Shown here in pieces: positions 1-12,246 of a stretch of 64,000 nucleotides of DNA. The stretch comes from Torymus aiolomorphi (taxonomy: Eukaryota; Arthropoda; Insecta; Hymenoptera; Torymidae): positions 97,508,628-97,572,627 of the forward strand of contig CM070875.1 of assembly GCA_036365515.1 (NCBI GenBank), written 5' to 3'. Both the position numbers and the translations under genes were made by a program. The notes beneath the pieces were generated by a model. That model was not told the origin of the DNA and made no database searches. It was given only the letters and a program-made list of their open reading frames with translations. The first letter of the stretch is position 1. The number at the start of each line of letters is the position of its first letter.

Positions 1-330
1 TATGAATTACATTTGAGAATAAATTGCATTGTTATTCTCATTAGGAATATAAGTATTAACGAGGGTTTATGTAATGGAACTCGATTAAGAATATTAGATT
101 TAACGGATAATTTATTGAAATGCAAAATTATAAATCGTATCACATTATATTCAGACAATGACTATCGTTTTACTTTTAAAAGAAGACAGTTTCAACAGGA
201 CAAGACAGGTGAAAATTTTTCTAATGTATTTATTGATTTGCGGAAGTATGTTTTTACTTATGGGTAATTCTACGTAGCTATTTCTCGAGTACGTACTTGG
301 AACGGACTAAAAGTATTAATAGGATAGGAG
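1..330 (+). pseudogene. Helitron PIF1-type helicase remnant (C-terminal part)
   Basis: The open frame at about 13-267 contains an IRNISINEGLCNGTRL stretch. It matches the LLRNINLNNGLCNGTRL block of the better preserved helicase at 17673-19592, which belongs to PIF1-like helicases of Helitrons. After the KRRQF block the conserved TINKSQG segment is missing. The frame ends at 267, while a YVAISRVRTWNGLKVL-like ending is readable in another frame just downstream (about 270-320). The copy therefore has an internal deletion and a frameshift, and its N-terminal part lies outside the window. Family assignment is firm because an internal homologue is present; it is not functional. Confidence 0.8.
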
Positions 331-1321
331 AAAACTGATAATAAAGTAACAAATTATGTTTTCAAACAAATATTACTATAAAATATTTTCAATTTACAAC
401 AATTAAAAAAAGTCTTGCCTAAGTATATAGGTCAATTCTTCTTGCATTTTCATATCATGACATATTGTTTAGGATTTACAATAATATCGATAATATTAGC
501 ATTGAATACATGAATTCAATATTTGATATTGAATATTATTTTAATATTTTATTTATATGATTTATAAATACTCTGTGAAATTAGTCTTAATTAGAAATCT
601 TACGTATTAAGGTTGTAATTTACAGAATATTTTTTAATATTTCGTTATTAAATCAGTATCCATGTGTTGCTTATCAAATATTTATAATAACCCAAGCGGA
701 AATAAAACTTAGCAAATAAGTATTAATAAGAATTGTAACGTAGCGGATTTTTACCACGTTACTTTCGCGTTTCGGAGAGCGGATTCCTACTATGAAATCC
801 CTTCTATTAGCACCCAGGAGGAGAGTCCTCATCTCAGCATTCAGGATCACTCGTATTTTTGTATTATTTGCTTATTTTTTTTTTGTTATCCTTTTTTTTC
901 ATGCTAGAGAAATATTATGCGGCGAGCAAATGTGCGACGACGTACCGCCCTTTTCAGAACATCTACCATCGGTCCTCAGCGTCCTTCGTCCGATCGCCGG
1001 CGGCCTCGCCACCGTCATGATGCAGCCACCACCATCAGCTGAAGAGGATCGCCTCCAGCCGGGACCATCTGCCGAGGCTACGTATTTTATTTCGTGTTTG
1101 CCTACGCGACTTAATTAATAACTTCGCATTTATTTTATATCTCTTTTGATAAATGCATTTATACTTTCGTGCCTTGTAAGATGCCTTTACATCTTGCACG
1201 CTTTTAATAAAAATGCCGAGTCGGGCATTATGTAAAATTCTCAAATAAAATTGTCTGCCTGTAAATATCATGGAAAATTCCATTTCTACAGGTACAGCAG
1301 AATTCTACTCGACTCATCGTT
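331..1321. other. Intergenic; one unrecognised short ORF
   Basis: 331-780 is A+T-rich with nothing recognisable. A 108-codon plus-strand frame at 792-1118 has a hydrophobic N-terminal stretch followed by a proline/serine-rich tail. It lies in a locally G+C-richer patch (about 740-1090) that differs from its flanks, so it may be part of an unrecognised mobile element. I see no conserved motif and do not claim a gene. Confidence 0.3.
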
Positions 1322-1381
<60 letters not shown>

Positions 1382-1395
1382 GGGGGGCAGAGAGA
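1322..1395. repeat. (GA)n microsatellite next to LINE 3' end
   Basis: About 28 uninterrupted GA units are followed by a G-run and a few more GA units. They abut the (GATA)n tail of the LINE. A matching (GA)n tract lies at the other end of the LINE, at 6263-6375. Confidence 0.95.
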
Positions 1396-1909
1396 GATAG
1401 ATAGATAGATAGATACGATTTATTTGCCTTCGCGGCAAAATAATTAATACAGAATTTATACAGTGTATAACTTAAAATAAAATACAGTAAAATAAGATAT
1501 AATAAAAATATATAAAAATAAAAGTAATACAACCTGATACAAATATATAAATTATACATAAAAATATGTTTGTCTACGAGGACCTTCAATTACGATAAAA
1601 AAATAATAAAAAAATAATAAAAAAGAACCATATGATAAAATAAAAATAAAATACATAAAAATCATTAAAAATCACGAGGACCCTTCATTAAGACAAAATA
1701 AATAAATAAAACTAGAGAAAATATCACAGCTGGTACTATACGCTAAAAGGAAAATAATTACAGTTATACATTAACCATTTCATAAAATATCACAGTAAGG
1801 TATCACAGCCGCTTAGTCAAAAAATCACAGATCAAAGTTAATCCGCAGTCTAATACTAAACTAGATAAAGGTCCCCGCACTGGCAGCTCTAAGCATCCTT
1901 ATAGAGAGG

Positions 1910-4765
1910 CTAGGCGTCGAGATCAAGCAGGTGTTGGCGCACAGCCCTCTTGAATGATGAAAGTGATGGAAGGTAGCGCAGGGAGGGGGGAGGGAGTTCC
2001 AAAAGCGGGCACCCTGAGCCAGAAACGCTCTATCACCCGTCTTATAGTTCAAGGCAGGAAAGCAAGCTCCGGCTGCACTCCCCTGCTTGTTGGCCTAGGC
2101 TTGTGCACCGTAAAAAAGGCAGCCAAGTAACTGGGCTCACGCATCCGAATTATTTTATATAGTAGCAGGGCTGCGAAGTAGAATCTGCGTGAGTCCATAC
2201 GGAGCCAGCCCAGACGTCTCAAGTAGGGGGTGATATGCTCATCCCTCCTAGCCCCAGTAACGTACCTCACACATGAATTGCTCAATCTTTGCACTCTCGC
2301 TCGCTGTTCGTCAGACGCGTCCAAGTAGACCACCGTACAGTAGTCAAGGTGGGGTTGAACTAGGGACTCGACTAATCTTTTGCGGAGAATCTCGGTGGTA
2401 CACGCCCTAATAAACCGCAAACTGTATAGGGCTTTATTGACTTTCTTTGTGAGTTGGTCAATGTGCGGTTTCCATGTTAATTTACTATCCAGTGTAACAC
2501 CGAGACTCGCAACTTCGCTACTGAAGGGGATGCGTTCTCCAGGCCGCACACCAATACCTGGCAGATCTAATGAGTTTATATGATTAACTCCTACCCTGGA
2601 GCCGAATACAATGGCTTTGGTCTTACCAGCATTGAGGTGCAGGCCCGAGTTCGCCGCCCATTCAGCCACCATTTGCGCCGCATGGGACAGCCGATCAATA
2701 CCCTCCAGAATTTCGTCTTTTGTCGTGTGTAAGTAGATTTGAAGGTCATCTGCGTAAAATATATGTCTGATAGTATTACCGTCAAGTACGTCACGTAAGT
2801 CGTTAACGTAGAGACAAAAAAGCAGTGGACCCAGGACAGATCCCTGTGGAACTCCCAGATTGGTTTCTAACCAGTCAGAGTTACCTTTGCTATTTGAGGT
2901 GACTATCTGGGTACGTCCTTTCAGATATGATTGAATCCACAGGAGAGCTGCCCTGGAGAACCCCAGCCGACAGAGCTTACGCAGAAGCGCTGTTGGTGAG
3001 ATGGTGTCGAAGGCTTTGCTGAAGTCGAACAGTAGCAGTAACGTCAGTTGTCTATTGTCGATGCCTATACGTATATCGTCGGTTAGCTTGAGAAGTGCCG
3101 TCTGCGTGCTGTGGTGCTTGCGAAATCCGGCCTGGAGGGGGTCAAGTAAGTTATTGCTATTAAGATACTCCGTGATTTGGTTGTGGGCAATTTTTTCAAG
3201 CACCTTAGAAAGAAAGCAGAGTAGTGCTATAGGACGAAAGTCCGAGACTGTAGACGGCGATGCAATTTTCTTGAGTGCAATTACCTGTGCCTGCTTCCAG
3301 GAGCCCGGAAAAATTCCCTGAGCGAAGGAGGAGTTGAAAATTCTGACCAAGTAGTCACCAATGACAGGGAGAGCCTTCACGACCACCTCCCGAGGAATTC
3401 CGTCCACCCCTTTTGCCTGTGAGGAGAAGTGAGAAATTGCAAGAATTACATCACTCAGTGTAACCTGTTTAAAGGAAAAGCCCTCCTCACTTGTTAGTAA
3501 AATAGTGTCCATAGCTTCTTCTATGTTTTCAAGGGGGACACGGAGATTCCAGCGAAGTGAGCGTTTAACTCTCCCGGCGTGAAGCCGCAAAGGTCCTCCT
3601 CTTTTCGCTTTGGAATAAGGCCGAGTTTACGCATTTCCTTCCATATATCCTTGTTAGCATCAAGAGCGTCTGAGAGATGCTTGTGAAGGAAGGAGTTACG
3701 CTCTTGAGCAAAGCGTGAGTCGACCTCATTGCTGAGCCGAAGAAACTCATCGAACACTGCCGCTCGCCCAGTGCGTTTGTAACGCCTATGGGCCGCATTA
3801 CGTTTGTTGATTAGTTCCCTCAGCTCAGGACCAATCCAAGGAGCATTATTTCGACTGGGTTTCACAGTTTTTAAAGGCGCTAAATCGTTTATGACAGAGT
3901 TAAGGTTTGCGTTTAAGGAATCTAGTGCTCCCTCCAAATCGGATTCAATCGAATTCATGCCTACCCAATCGCAGCGCGCAAGCAATTCATTGAGAGATGA
4001 AGGGCATACGTTTTTATAATCTCTGTAGGAGAAGGACTTCCCTACTCGCGCTGGCACAAAATAGTTGATGGTAACATCAATGATAGCATGCTTACCGAAA
4101 CTGGGCAGGTGTTCATTCGCATAGTCAAGTACCTCGTCGTTTTCGTCCGTGAGGATTAAGTCAATCCATTTGTGAGACGTGGGCGTGTGATGTGTTGGGC
4201 CATGCTGCACAATATGTAATGACAACTCTGTGGCAAGGTTTCTGATGGAATATGCATCAGCATCGGACGCCGATGACAAGTCACCATTCAGATCCCCCAT
4301 GATAAACTTGTGACTATACTCACTACTCAGGTCGCGCCAAACATCGAAAAGGCCGGTGTCCTTTTGCATGGCAATGTGTGGAGGTCTATAAATGACACCG
4401 ACCAAAATGGGAGGAAAGGAACCCTGCTGCACACGACAGAATAAGTACTCAGGGATTGAGGGTTTTCCCAGTCCCTGAGTCATAGATGACGCCAGTTTCG
4501 TGATGGTGAAGTCGTTTCGTGCATACAGAGCAACTCCGCCCCCATTTATATTACGATCCTGCCTAAGCACTGAGTAGCCATCAATCTGAATGAGACTGTC
4601 ATCAACGTCAGGTCCAAGCCAAGATTCAGCTATGCCAAAGAGGTGGTAGGAGGGATCTTCAACCAGGTACAGACGGAGCTTATTTATACGAGGTCTGATT
4701 GAGTTAATATTAAGAAACCCAGCCTTGAGAGGACATCCACCCCCCGTCCCCTTGCAAGCAGTCGA
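1910..4765 (-). pseudogene. LINE ORF2: AP endonuclease + reverse transcriptase
   Basis: This frame encodes the enzyme that nicks target DNA and primes reverse transcription. The endonuclease begins near 4765 in an open frame after a TGA. It shows a NINSIRPRINKLR block, an AESWLG block, GGGVALY, and a GDLNGDL core (about 3540-4765). The reverse transcriptase (about 2049-3540) has FRPIALL, DFSKAFD, GVPQGSVLGPLLF and the catalytic FYADD box. A thumb region and the usual C-terminal AQGARFWNSLP segment follow. Two frameshifts are visible: one near 3535, between the endonuclease and RT frames, and one near 1985 in a C-run close to the C-terminus. The natural stop is at 1910-1912. Overall length is normal for a LINE ORF2. 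Confidence 0.9.
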
Positions 4766-4835
4766 TCCCAGTCATGATGTAGGCGCCGACCCAACAACCT
4801 CTTCTGCTCCCTGCCTCGCAACAACTATGTCGTTG

Positions 4836-6375
<1,540 letters not shown>

Positions 6376-6874
6376 ACAAACAAGACTTTGAGATGCGTCT
6401 CTTCGGCTGAGGTGTTATTAAAAATTTAGGGATTGTATTATAAATTTAGTAACCAAATTAAGAATCAAGTAACTGCTGCAATTTGAAATCGTATTTCCCT
6501 GCCTCTGGGGGAAACCAAGGTCTTGATCGAAAGCGGTAAGGCGTAAGGCTTGCTAAAGCTCGAAATATTATGTTCATTTGTTTTTCTGCCTATAAAAGGC
6601 TGTAGTATTTGCGCTTGGATGCCTTCATCCCTGCGCGTTATTTTATATAAAATCAAAATTCACGTTATTATCTTGTCACGCGATTTATTCTATGTATATT
6701 TTTTATTGTACATATGTGACTCGGGATATCTATAGTATTTCTGTAAAGGGAATTAGCGAATCCAATCAAAATTAAGTTACAATAAATTTTATAAGTAAAT
6801 TCTAACTATTGCCGCATTATAGACTCTATTGTAATAATTTCAATGCCTCTGCGAGGCTGGAATAAATTCGAATA
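6376..6874. other. Intergenic, nothing recognised
   Basis: A+T-rich sequence. Short frames at 6465-6735 on both strands show no recognisable motif. Confidence 0.6.
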
Positions 6875-6878
6875 TTAA

Positions 6879-7027
6879 CCTTTAGAGGACGGGGATTTGG
6901 GTTTACTGTTTTCTCTCACTTTTCTATAGAAATCGAGTTTTTGTGATGTCTCACATCTCAAAACTAACACATGTAAAGGGTCGATCATGGGCATGGCCCG
7001 TATAGGGGCCATCCCGTCCTCTAAAGG
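6879..7027. mobile_element. piggyBac-type MITE (149 bp)
   Basis: The sequence starts CCTTTAGAGGACGGG and ends with its exact reverse complement. A TTAA lies directly outside each end (6875-6878 and 7028-7031). TTAA target duplication together with termini beginning CC is characteristic of piggyBac-superfamily elements. At 149 bp with no ORF it is a non-autonomous miniature element. The ends and TTAA are read directly; the superfamily is inferred from those features. Confidence 0.85.
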
Positions 7028-7031
7028 TTAA

Positions 7032-8150
7032 TTGTAATATAAATTTATGTCTAAATTGGCCTTTTGTTAAAGTGAGAGAAATTAGAAATTAAAGTACCAG
7101 ATTTAGTTTAATATTTGCCTAAAACCTCTTGTTTTTTTTTATCTATGTTACATAAATTATTTTGAATGTTATTTGTGTTGTTATTGTGATTGTCTGAACG
7201 TGTGAATTATTTTTGCCGTTTGAACTTGCTCCTCTTCGCAATAGCTGCCGAGCAACCATTAAAAAATTTGCAAGTCATTAAATCTAATTGATATTTCGAA
7301 TAGTGAGAGGTACTGCTCACTTTATTTGTCTGTAAATTTGAATATTAACAGTGCCTGGCGCCCAGTGTGTCGTAATATGCCTTTTGCATTACGACTTATT
7401 TAAATAAGTTTATTTTGCCGACTATTTTTAGTCATTGTTGTATTTTGCCTTATGTGGTAAATTTTATCTCATTATTTGTTAGAACCCAAATATAATCGGG
7501 AGTATTTAGTTGCTGCCCACGTGATTAAATCTCCCCGTTATAGAATATATAATTTAAAAAAAAAGTTTATAGCTGTTAATAACTGTTTATAAAAATAGGA
7601 TTTGAGACTTCAGTAACAGTTTATAAAAGTTATCAACAGTTTTTTTCTGTTATGAACAGCTAAAAACAAGTTTATAACAGTAATAATTTTTTTTTTAACT
7701 TTTTTAAGCCACGGTGCATAACCATAAAATCAATCTGTAAAAAGTTATTATCAGTTATAAATTTTTTTTACATAATAATATTATTAATAGTTATTAATAC
7801 TATAATAGTTATTAATAGTTTTAAATAGTTTTGAATGAATTTAAACTTTGAAATCATTCTTAAATCATTATTATATTAAACTAGCGAAAACTCCTCACTC
7901 GCTAACGCTCGCTCGGTTTGTGTCACGTTAAATTAATATATGTAGTCATATGTAATATCGTTATTTTAGGGTTAATTTGCAAGTACATTGTGTAATTTCG
8001 AAGATAATTTTCTGATTGCATTTATTTGTCAATGCAATAAATTATGTAAATTATATTGTGTCAATTTTATAAAACAAACGTTATGTATAAATGATTTGTT
8101 TCATATCGTTTTTAGTTTTCAATGTATTTAAAGAATTGTACATTATAACG
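7032..8150. other. Intergenic with degenerate TAACAG/TTATAA repeats
   Basis: A+T-rich. Between about 7566 and 7860 the motif TAACAGTTATAA and variants (TTATTAATAGTT, TTATAAACAG) recur many times on both strands. This looks like a decayed simple-sequence block. No coding signal. Confidence 0.5.
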
Positions 8151-8154
8151 TTAC

Positions 8155-8630
8155 TTATAATTTGTTATTAGATTGATTTTTATATAAATTGATAATGGAT
8201 GTTTCTTGAGCAATTCTTTCATTATGCTTTAATTTTTCATGATTATTAAAATCAATAATTTGAAAATTTAAACATTATTCATGTATTAGTTTGTAATGAA
8301 TAAGTTGTCGATTACTAGGAATAACAGTAAAACTTATTTCTGTTGTTTTATAATTATTTATTTCTAATGCGAACATCATTAAAGTTGATGTTTCATTAAT
8401 AGACAATAAATGATCTCGCATTTTACTAATATTTAATATTAATTTACAAGGACAATAATTATAAATGTTTGCTACCGAAAAGCAATTGCAAAAACACCTC
8501 AATCATAAGGATTTGTTTGATATTGAACTTGTTTAAAAACAATACTCAAATTACTTTCATTTGGAAACATTCTATTTATAAATATTTTATAATCATTAGT
8601 TAATGTATTCCTACAACCATAAATAATATT
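8155..8630 (-). pseudogene. Decayed C48 (Ulp1-like) protease of a Helitron
   Basis: The minus strand aligns colinearly with 14493-14940 of the plus-strand protease ORF at roughly 85% nucleotide identity. Shared blocks include ISKMRDHLLSI, TEISFTVIPSNRQL and, upstream, the TNPYD segment next to the catalytic Cys region. The frame is broken near 8505 around the position of the catalytic Cys. The HW-containing half of the protease is not found on the far side. It is a fragment of a second Helitron related to the one at 14.2 kb, in the opposite orientation. Confidence 0.85.
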
Positions 8631-8650
8631 GTTAGTCAATAACCATCAAT

Positions 8651-8924
8651 AATAAACGAAATATATCACTAGATACACATTTGTCATAAAGTGTAAATAT
8701 ACTGTCCTCTCTACCTCCATAGTATAGTATTATTAGTAAACAGATTAGAAGCATATATCAATAGATTTCTTTATTACTTATTACAGTCGTATATAACAGT
8801 ATGCTTTCTGCGTGTGGTGAGAATTCATCAGTATTCACTCAATTATAGTTAAATTCTTTTTATTTACGCAGTATATTTACACTTATGACAAATGTGTATG
8901 TAGTCATGTATTTCGTTAATTATT
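8651..8924. repeat. Inverted-repeat element, possibly a MITE
   Basis: The sequence at 8651-8704 recurs as a near reverse complement at 8870-8922 (about 50 bp, roughly 90% match; core ACACATTTGTCATAA). The enclosed 165 bp contain a stretch (8833-8880) that also occurs upstream of the Helitron protease ORF at about 14115-14160. No convincing target duplication was found, so the superfamily is open. Confidence 0.55.
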
Positions 8925-9221
8925 AATAGTGTTTTCATAGAATGTGAGTATTGTTTTTATCACTATTATTCATGGTTTTAGGTAATTGAAACACATTTAT
9001 ATATGTGCATGATACATCTTATTATGATTATTTTAATCTCAAATATTCTTTGTTTCTTTTCTAATTTTATTTATTATATTAAAGTACATATTATTCAGTA
9101 AATACATACAAACAGTAATTCCGAAAATAAAACTTCGTGTTATTTGCAGACAATCAACACATTATCACTTATAATATTAGTTATCTGTAGATGTTATTAA
9201 AACAAATTGATATATTGATAT

Positions 9222-10240
9222 TGTAACAGGATGGCTGCTGGGAAAAAATCCCGAAAAGCCACAGGCCAGCGATGCCCTAGAACACGGTGCCGCGGGTGTC
9301 AAACTAAAATGACTTGCCCGGGGATCTGCTTCTGTAATTCTGAAAACAACGCGAAGATCGCACACGAACTTCGCTTTCCAACTAAATGGATCGCTGAGTA
9401 AAATACGCGCGCTCAAAGAGTAAAGCGCGCGGCCGCTAAGTTCAGCTATGAAAACGACCGGCGGAGTCGTTTTCCCGCGGAGGCGGCGGTATCCGGGAGA
9501 AGGTTAGGTTAAGGTCGATAAATGAAGAATAGCCTCAATTACTTCACAGAACAATAACAAGGTCTATTCTTAAATTATTACAACATAAACGCGTCGCGTT
9601 GCGCGCCGACAAGAAGACGTGATCCGCTGACGGCGCGGGCGGATCAATGTATTTATTCTCGCTGGGCCGGTGAACGCAACACCGGCCGCTCGTCGCAGCG
9701 AGCCGAAAATACAAATAAAACGCTGCGCGGATAATACTCGAAGAGTCTTACCGGGAGGGGAGTGCACTTCCCTCGTCGCTCGCTCACGAATCCGCTCCTG
9801 CGTCAGGCCTTATCCTCCGGTCGACTTCGGAGTGTTCAGGCCGAGTCTTAACGTCCAGCGTTCACCTACAGACGCTTCGGACCCCAGGAGTGGCTCGGAT
9901 TGCTCACGTGCGCTGCTCTTCGTGGTCGGTACGTGGACTGGCGCTGCGCTGCACCGGTGAGGACGCACGATACCGTTCTCTTCACGGACGATCAAAATTA
10001 CTCGCGTACGCGCGGTTTGACAGCTCGAGAGAATCTGATTCAAAAAGAATCGGGCGCGACTTAGCAACGGTCAAAGTCGCGCCTGCCCCGCGCGTAGCTA
10101 ACGCGAATACATCGTCCGAGCGATGTCAATACTTGCTCGAGATATACGAATTCGCGGGAACGAGAGCCTAACGGGTTCGATAGAATACGGAGGACCGAGA
10201 TACTTATCTTCTCCGTATTTTATCTTGGAACCTCGTTATA
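9222..10240 (-). repeat. 3' LTR of gag-only element
   Basis: 9776-10240 is identical, as far as I can read, to 13244-13708. 9570-9775 matches 13050-13243 at only about 85-90%. 9222-9560 has no clear counterpart in the other LTR. The outer end begins TGTAAC on the plus strand. Short ORFs within it recur in both LTRs only because the DNA is identical, and they are not treated as genes. Confidence 0.7.
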
Positions 10241-10250
10241 CCCCTCTCCC
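10241..10250 (-). other. Polypurine tract
   Basis: GGGAGAGGGG on the element strand lies immediately before the LTR end TATAACGAGG. This is the expected position for plus-strand priming. Confidence 0.7.
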
Positions 10251-10308
10251 AGACGTTGCGTAGCGGAAGAGAAGCAACTCGATACTGAGGCTCTCGTTCG
10301 ATTCGAGT

Positions 10309-12246
10309 TTATGTCGTCATCAGCGGCAGAGACGACAGTTCCGGATACGCGCGGATCAGCTCGTGCACTAAACGGCTGATCAAACGATCCACATCGAGGG
10401 ATCGTCCCGCGCACGCACATGGTGGGTCGCTCATCACCGTAATTCCGCTGAATTCCAACGGCGGTCGGGACCAGTCCCATGACGATTGATGGACCGGAGA
10501 CGGTTGGCACTTCTGGCGCTGGGGCTCCGGTCGACAACTGCCGTCATTCCTCCTAGGTTGACTTGGCAGGTCGTCTTGCCTTCTTCTTGTCTCACTCTTC
10601 GGGCCCTTTTTCCGCTCCGGGCAGGCCCAGTGAAGATGCGTTGGTGACTTACACGTCCAACACAATTTTCTGGTTGGACTCGGTGGTGGAGAGTTATATA
10701 CTCTGAGCGCGTTCCTCGATCTTGACGAGCGGTATACTCTACTATCCAACTCCTGCTGGATATACCGCCGTTTGGAACGTCGAGATGCTACCGTCGTCCA
10801 AGGATTCGAACCTGTCCCTTGGTTCGAACCCAGTCTGCTCGAGGGTTTTATGCCTTTATCTCTTTCAGATAACTTTGGAGATCGTTGCGTGGCCGCTGCA
10901 TACGCCTCTTTTTTTCCTGTAGAGCTGGACTGTTGAGGACTTCGGGACGACTTCTTGCTGTCTTTAGTCCCTAGGTCCGATCGAGGTTGCTTGGCATGGC
11001 GCTTAGTTGCACCTGCGACTCGTTTCTTGTTAGGCACAGCGGAATTGTGAAGCGACGACATTTGCGCGCGTAGCTGGCGCAGCTCGTCGTGCAGTCGCCT
11101 TACCTCTTCGCTTAGGCGCCTAACTTTCTCCTCCTCCAATTTACGCGTCTGATTACATTCGCATTCGCAATGACGCTCGCCTTCTGCTTGCGTCGATACG
11201 TCGCGAAATTGCGAAGTAATCAGCGTTCTGTCCACCGGTTGTGTCGTCACCAGACTATTAATCTCTTCCTCGTTGCTCCTTGGAAGGCTTGTCTGCTCTT
11301 CGTCTTCAGGAGTCTGGGAATGAGTAATATAGCCGTCCGATGCCGATGTATTCCATAAACGGGCCATATCGGACGCTTCGGACCGGGAGAAGCTTGGAAA
11401 ATCTCCCTTCCCCCAGGCTGCATTTGCTCCGTCGTCGTGAGCTTGGGAGTATTCAGCACAGCCGTTCGGTGCCCTCAGGCGGTCTGTATACGCCAAGCGA
11501 CGTGAAGTGTCAGACTTCTCGAACAGGGGGAAGCTTGGAGAATCTCCCCTCCCCCAGGCTGTGCTTACTCCGACGTCGATTTCGTGGATGGAAGCTGAAG
11601 ATGATGGCGATGGTGCGGTTGCTGCACAGCTGTCCGAAATCCATGTGCGGTCTGCATTCCCCGAGTGACTCGCGTTCTCGGATTCTTCGGGCTGGAAGGA
11701 GATCGGGGAATCTCCCCTCCCCCAAGCTGTGCTGCACCTTAGGTGCACCTGGACATCACCCGGTCCTCCCGCTGGAGATAAAGTGCTCCGTGGTGACGTA
11801 AGAGCCTCGTGTCTTACGTCGGGAGGACTGCCTGCTCTTTGGTTCATCTGCAAGACATGTGTCCTTATGGAACTCAGCAAGTTGTTGTCGACTGCTTTGT
11901 TCGACGCCAATTGCTGAAACAGGCTGTGAGTTGAGGGATCGGCAATTCGGTTCACTTCTGGAGCGCCGCTTGTATTGAGGGTCGTCGTGTTGACGAACTT
12001 ATTCCTGCAATCGAGCCTCCTTGTGAACTGCTCGTAATCACTTCCACTTATTTCTTGTGTGAAGTGGGCTGGGTTGTAACTTCCCATTAGCCATTGAGCG
12101 ATTCGCTTAGAATCCCCCTCGAGATGTCCGGTGCTTCTTAAATCTAGAGCTATATTTGCTTCTATTACAGCTTCAAAGCTCAGCTCTAGATTTTTGCGCC
12201 AATGCTCCATCCTATCGGCTAGTTCTTCTGGGGTCGATGATTCCAT
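10309..12246 (-). CDS. gag: Gag-like protein with zinc knuckle (645 aa)
   Basis: The frame starts at ATG 12246 and is open throughout. A C-X2-C-X4-H-X4-C zinc knuckle (CWTCKSPTHLHWAC) lies near residue 528 and is typical of a nucleocapsid. Residues about 365-402 form a charged heptad coiled coil after a CECEC cluster. The stretch from about 410 to 510 is very basic. Three copies of a short unit, AWGRGDSP (third copy AWGKGDFP), lie at about residues 170, 225 and 272. No protease or RT motif follows; the stop is about 70 bp before the polypurine tract. It should assemble particles that package RNA, by analogy with Gag. The N-terminal domain is not one I recognise. Confidence 0.8.
   Translation of the reverse strand: MESSTPEELADRMEHWRKNLELSFEAVIEANIALDLRSTGHLEGDSKRIAQWLMGSYNPAHFTQEISGSDYEQFTRRLDCRNKFVNTTTLNTSGAPEVNRIADPSTHSLFQQLASNKAVDNNLLSSIRTHVLQMNQRAGSPPDVRHEALTSPRSTLSPAGGPGDVQVHLRCSTAWGRGDSPISFQPEESENASHSGNADRTWISDSCAATAPSPSSSASIHEIDVGVSTAWGRGDSPSFPLFEKSDTSRRLAYTDRLRAPNGCAEYSQAHDDGANAAWGKGDFPSFSRSEASDMARLWNTSASDGYITHSQTPEDEEQTSLPRSNEEEINSLVTTQPVDRTLITSQFRDVSTQAEGERHCECECNQTRKLEEEKVRRLSEEVRRLHDELRQLRAQMSSLHNSAVPNKKRVAGATKRHAKQPRSDLGTKDSKKSSRSPQQSSSTGKKEAYAAATQRSPKLSERDKGIKPSSRLGSNQGTGSNPWTTVASRRSKRRYIQQELDSRVYRSSRSRNALRVYNSPPPSPTRKLCWTCKSPTHLHWACPERKKGPKSETRRRQDDLPSQPRRNDGSCRPEPQRQKCQPSPVHQSSWDWSRPPLEFSGITVMSDPPCACAGRSLDVDRLISRLVHELIRAYPELSSLPLMTT

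Noticed and set aside
792..1118. Host secreted-protein gene
   Set aside because: The hydrophobic N-terminus is suggestive, but there is no conserved domain, no exon structure and the ORF is short; kept only as an unrecognised ORF.
9810..10171. Identical ORFs repeated at 13278-13639
   Set aside because: They sit inside the two LTRs, which are identical DNA here; frame conservation follows from the repeat and is not evidence of coding.
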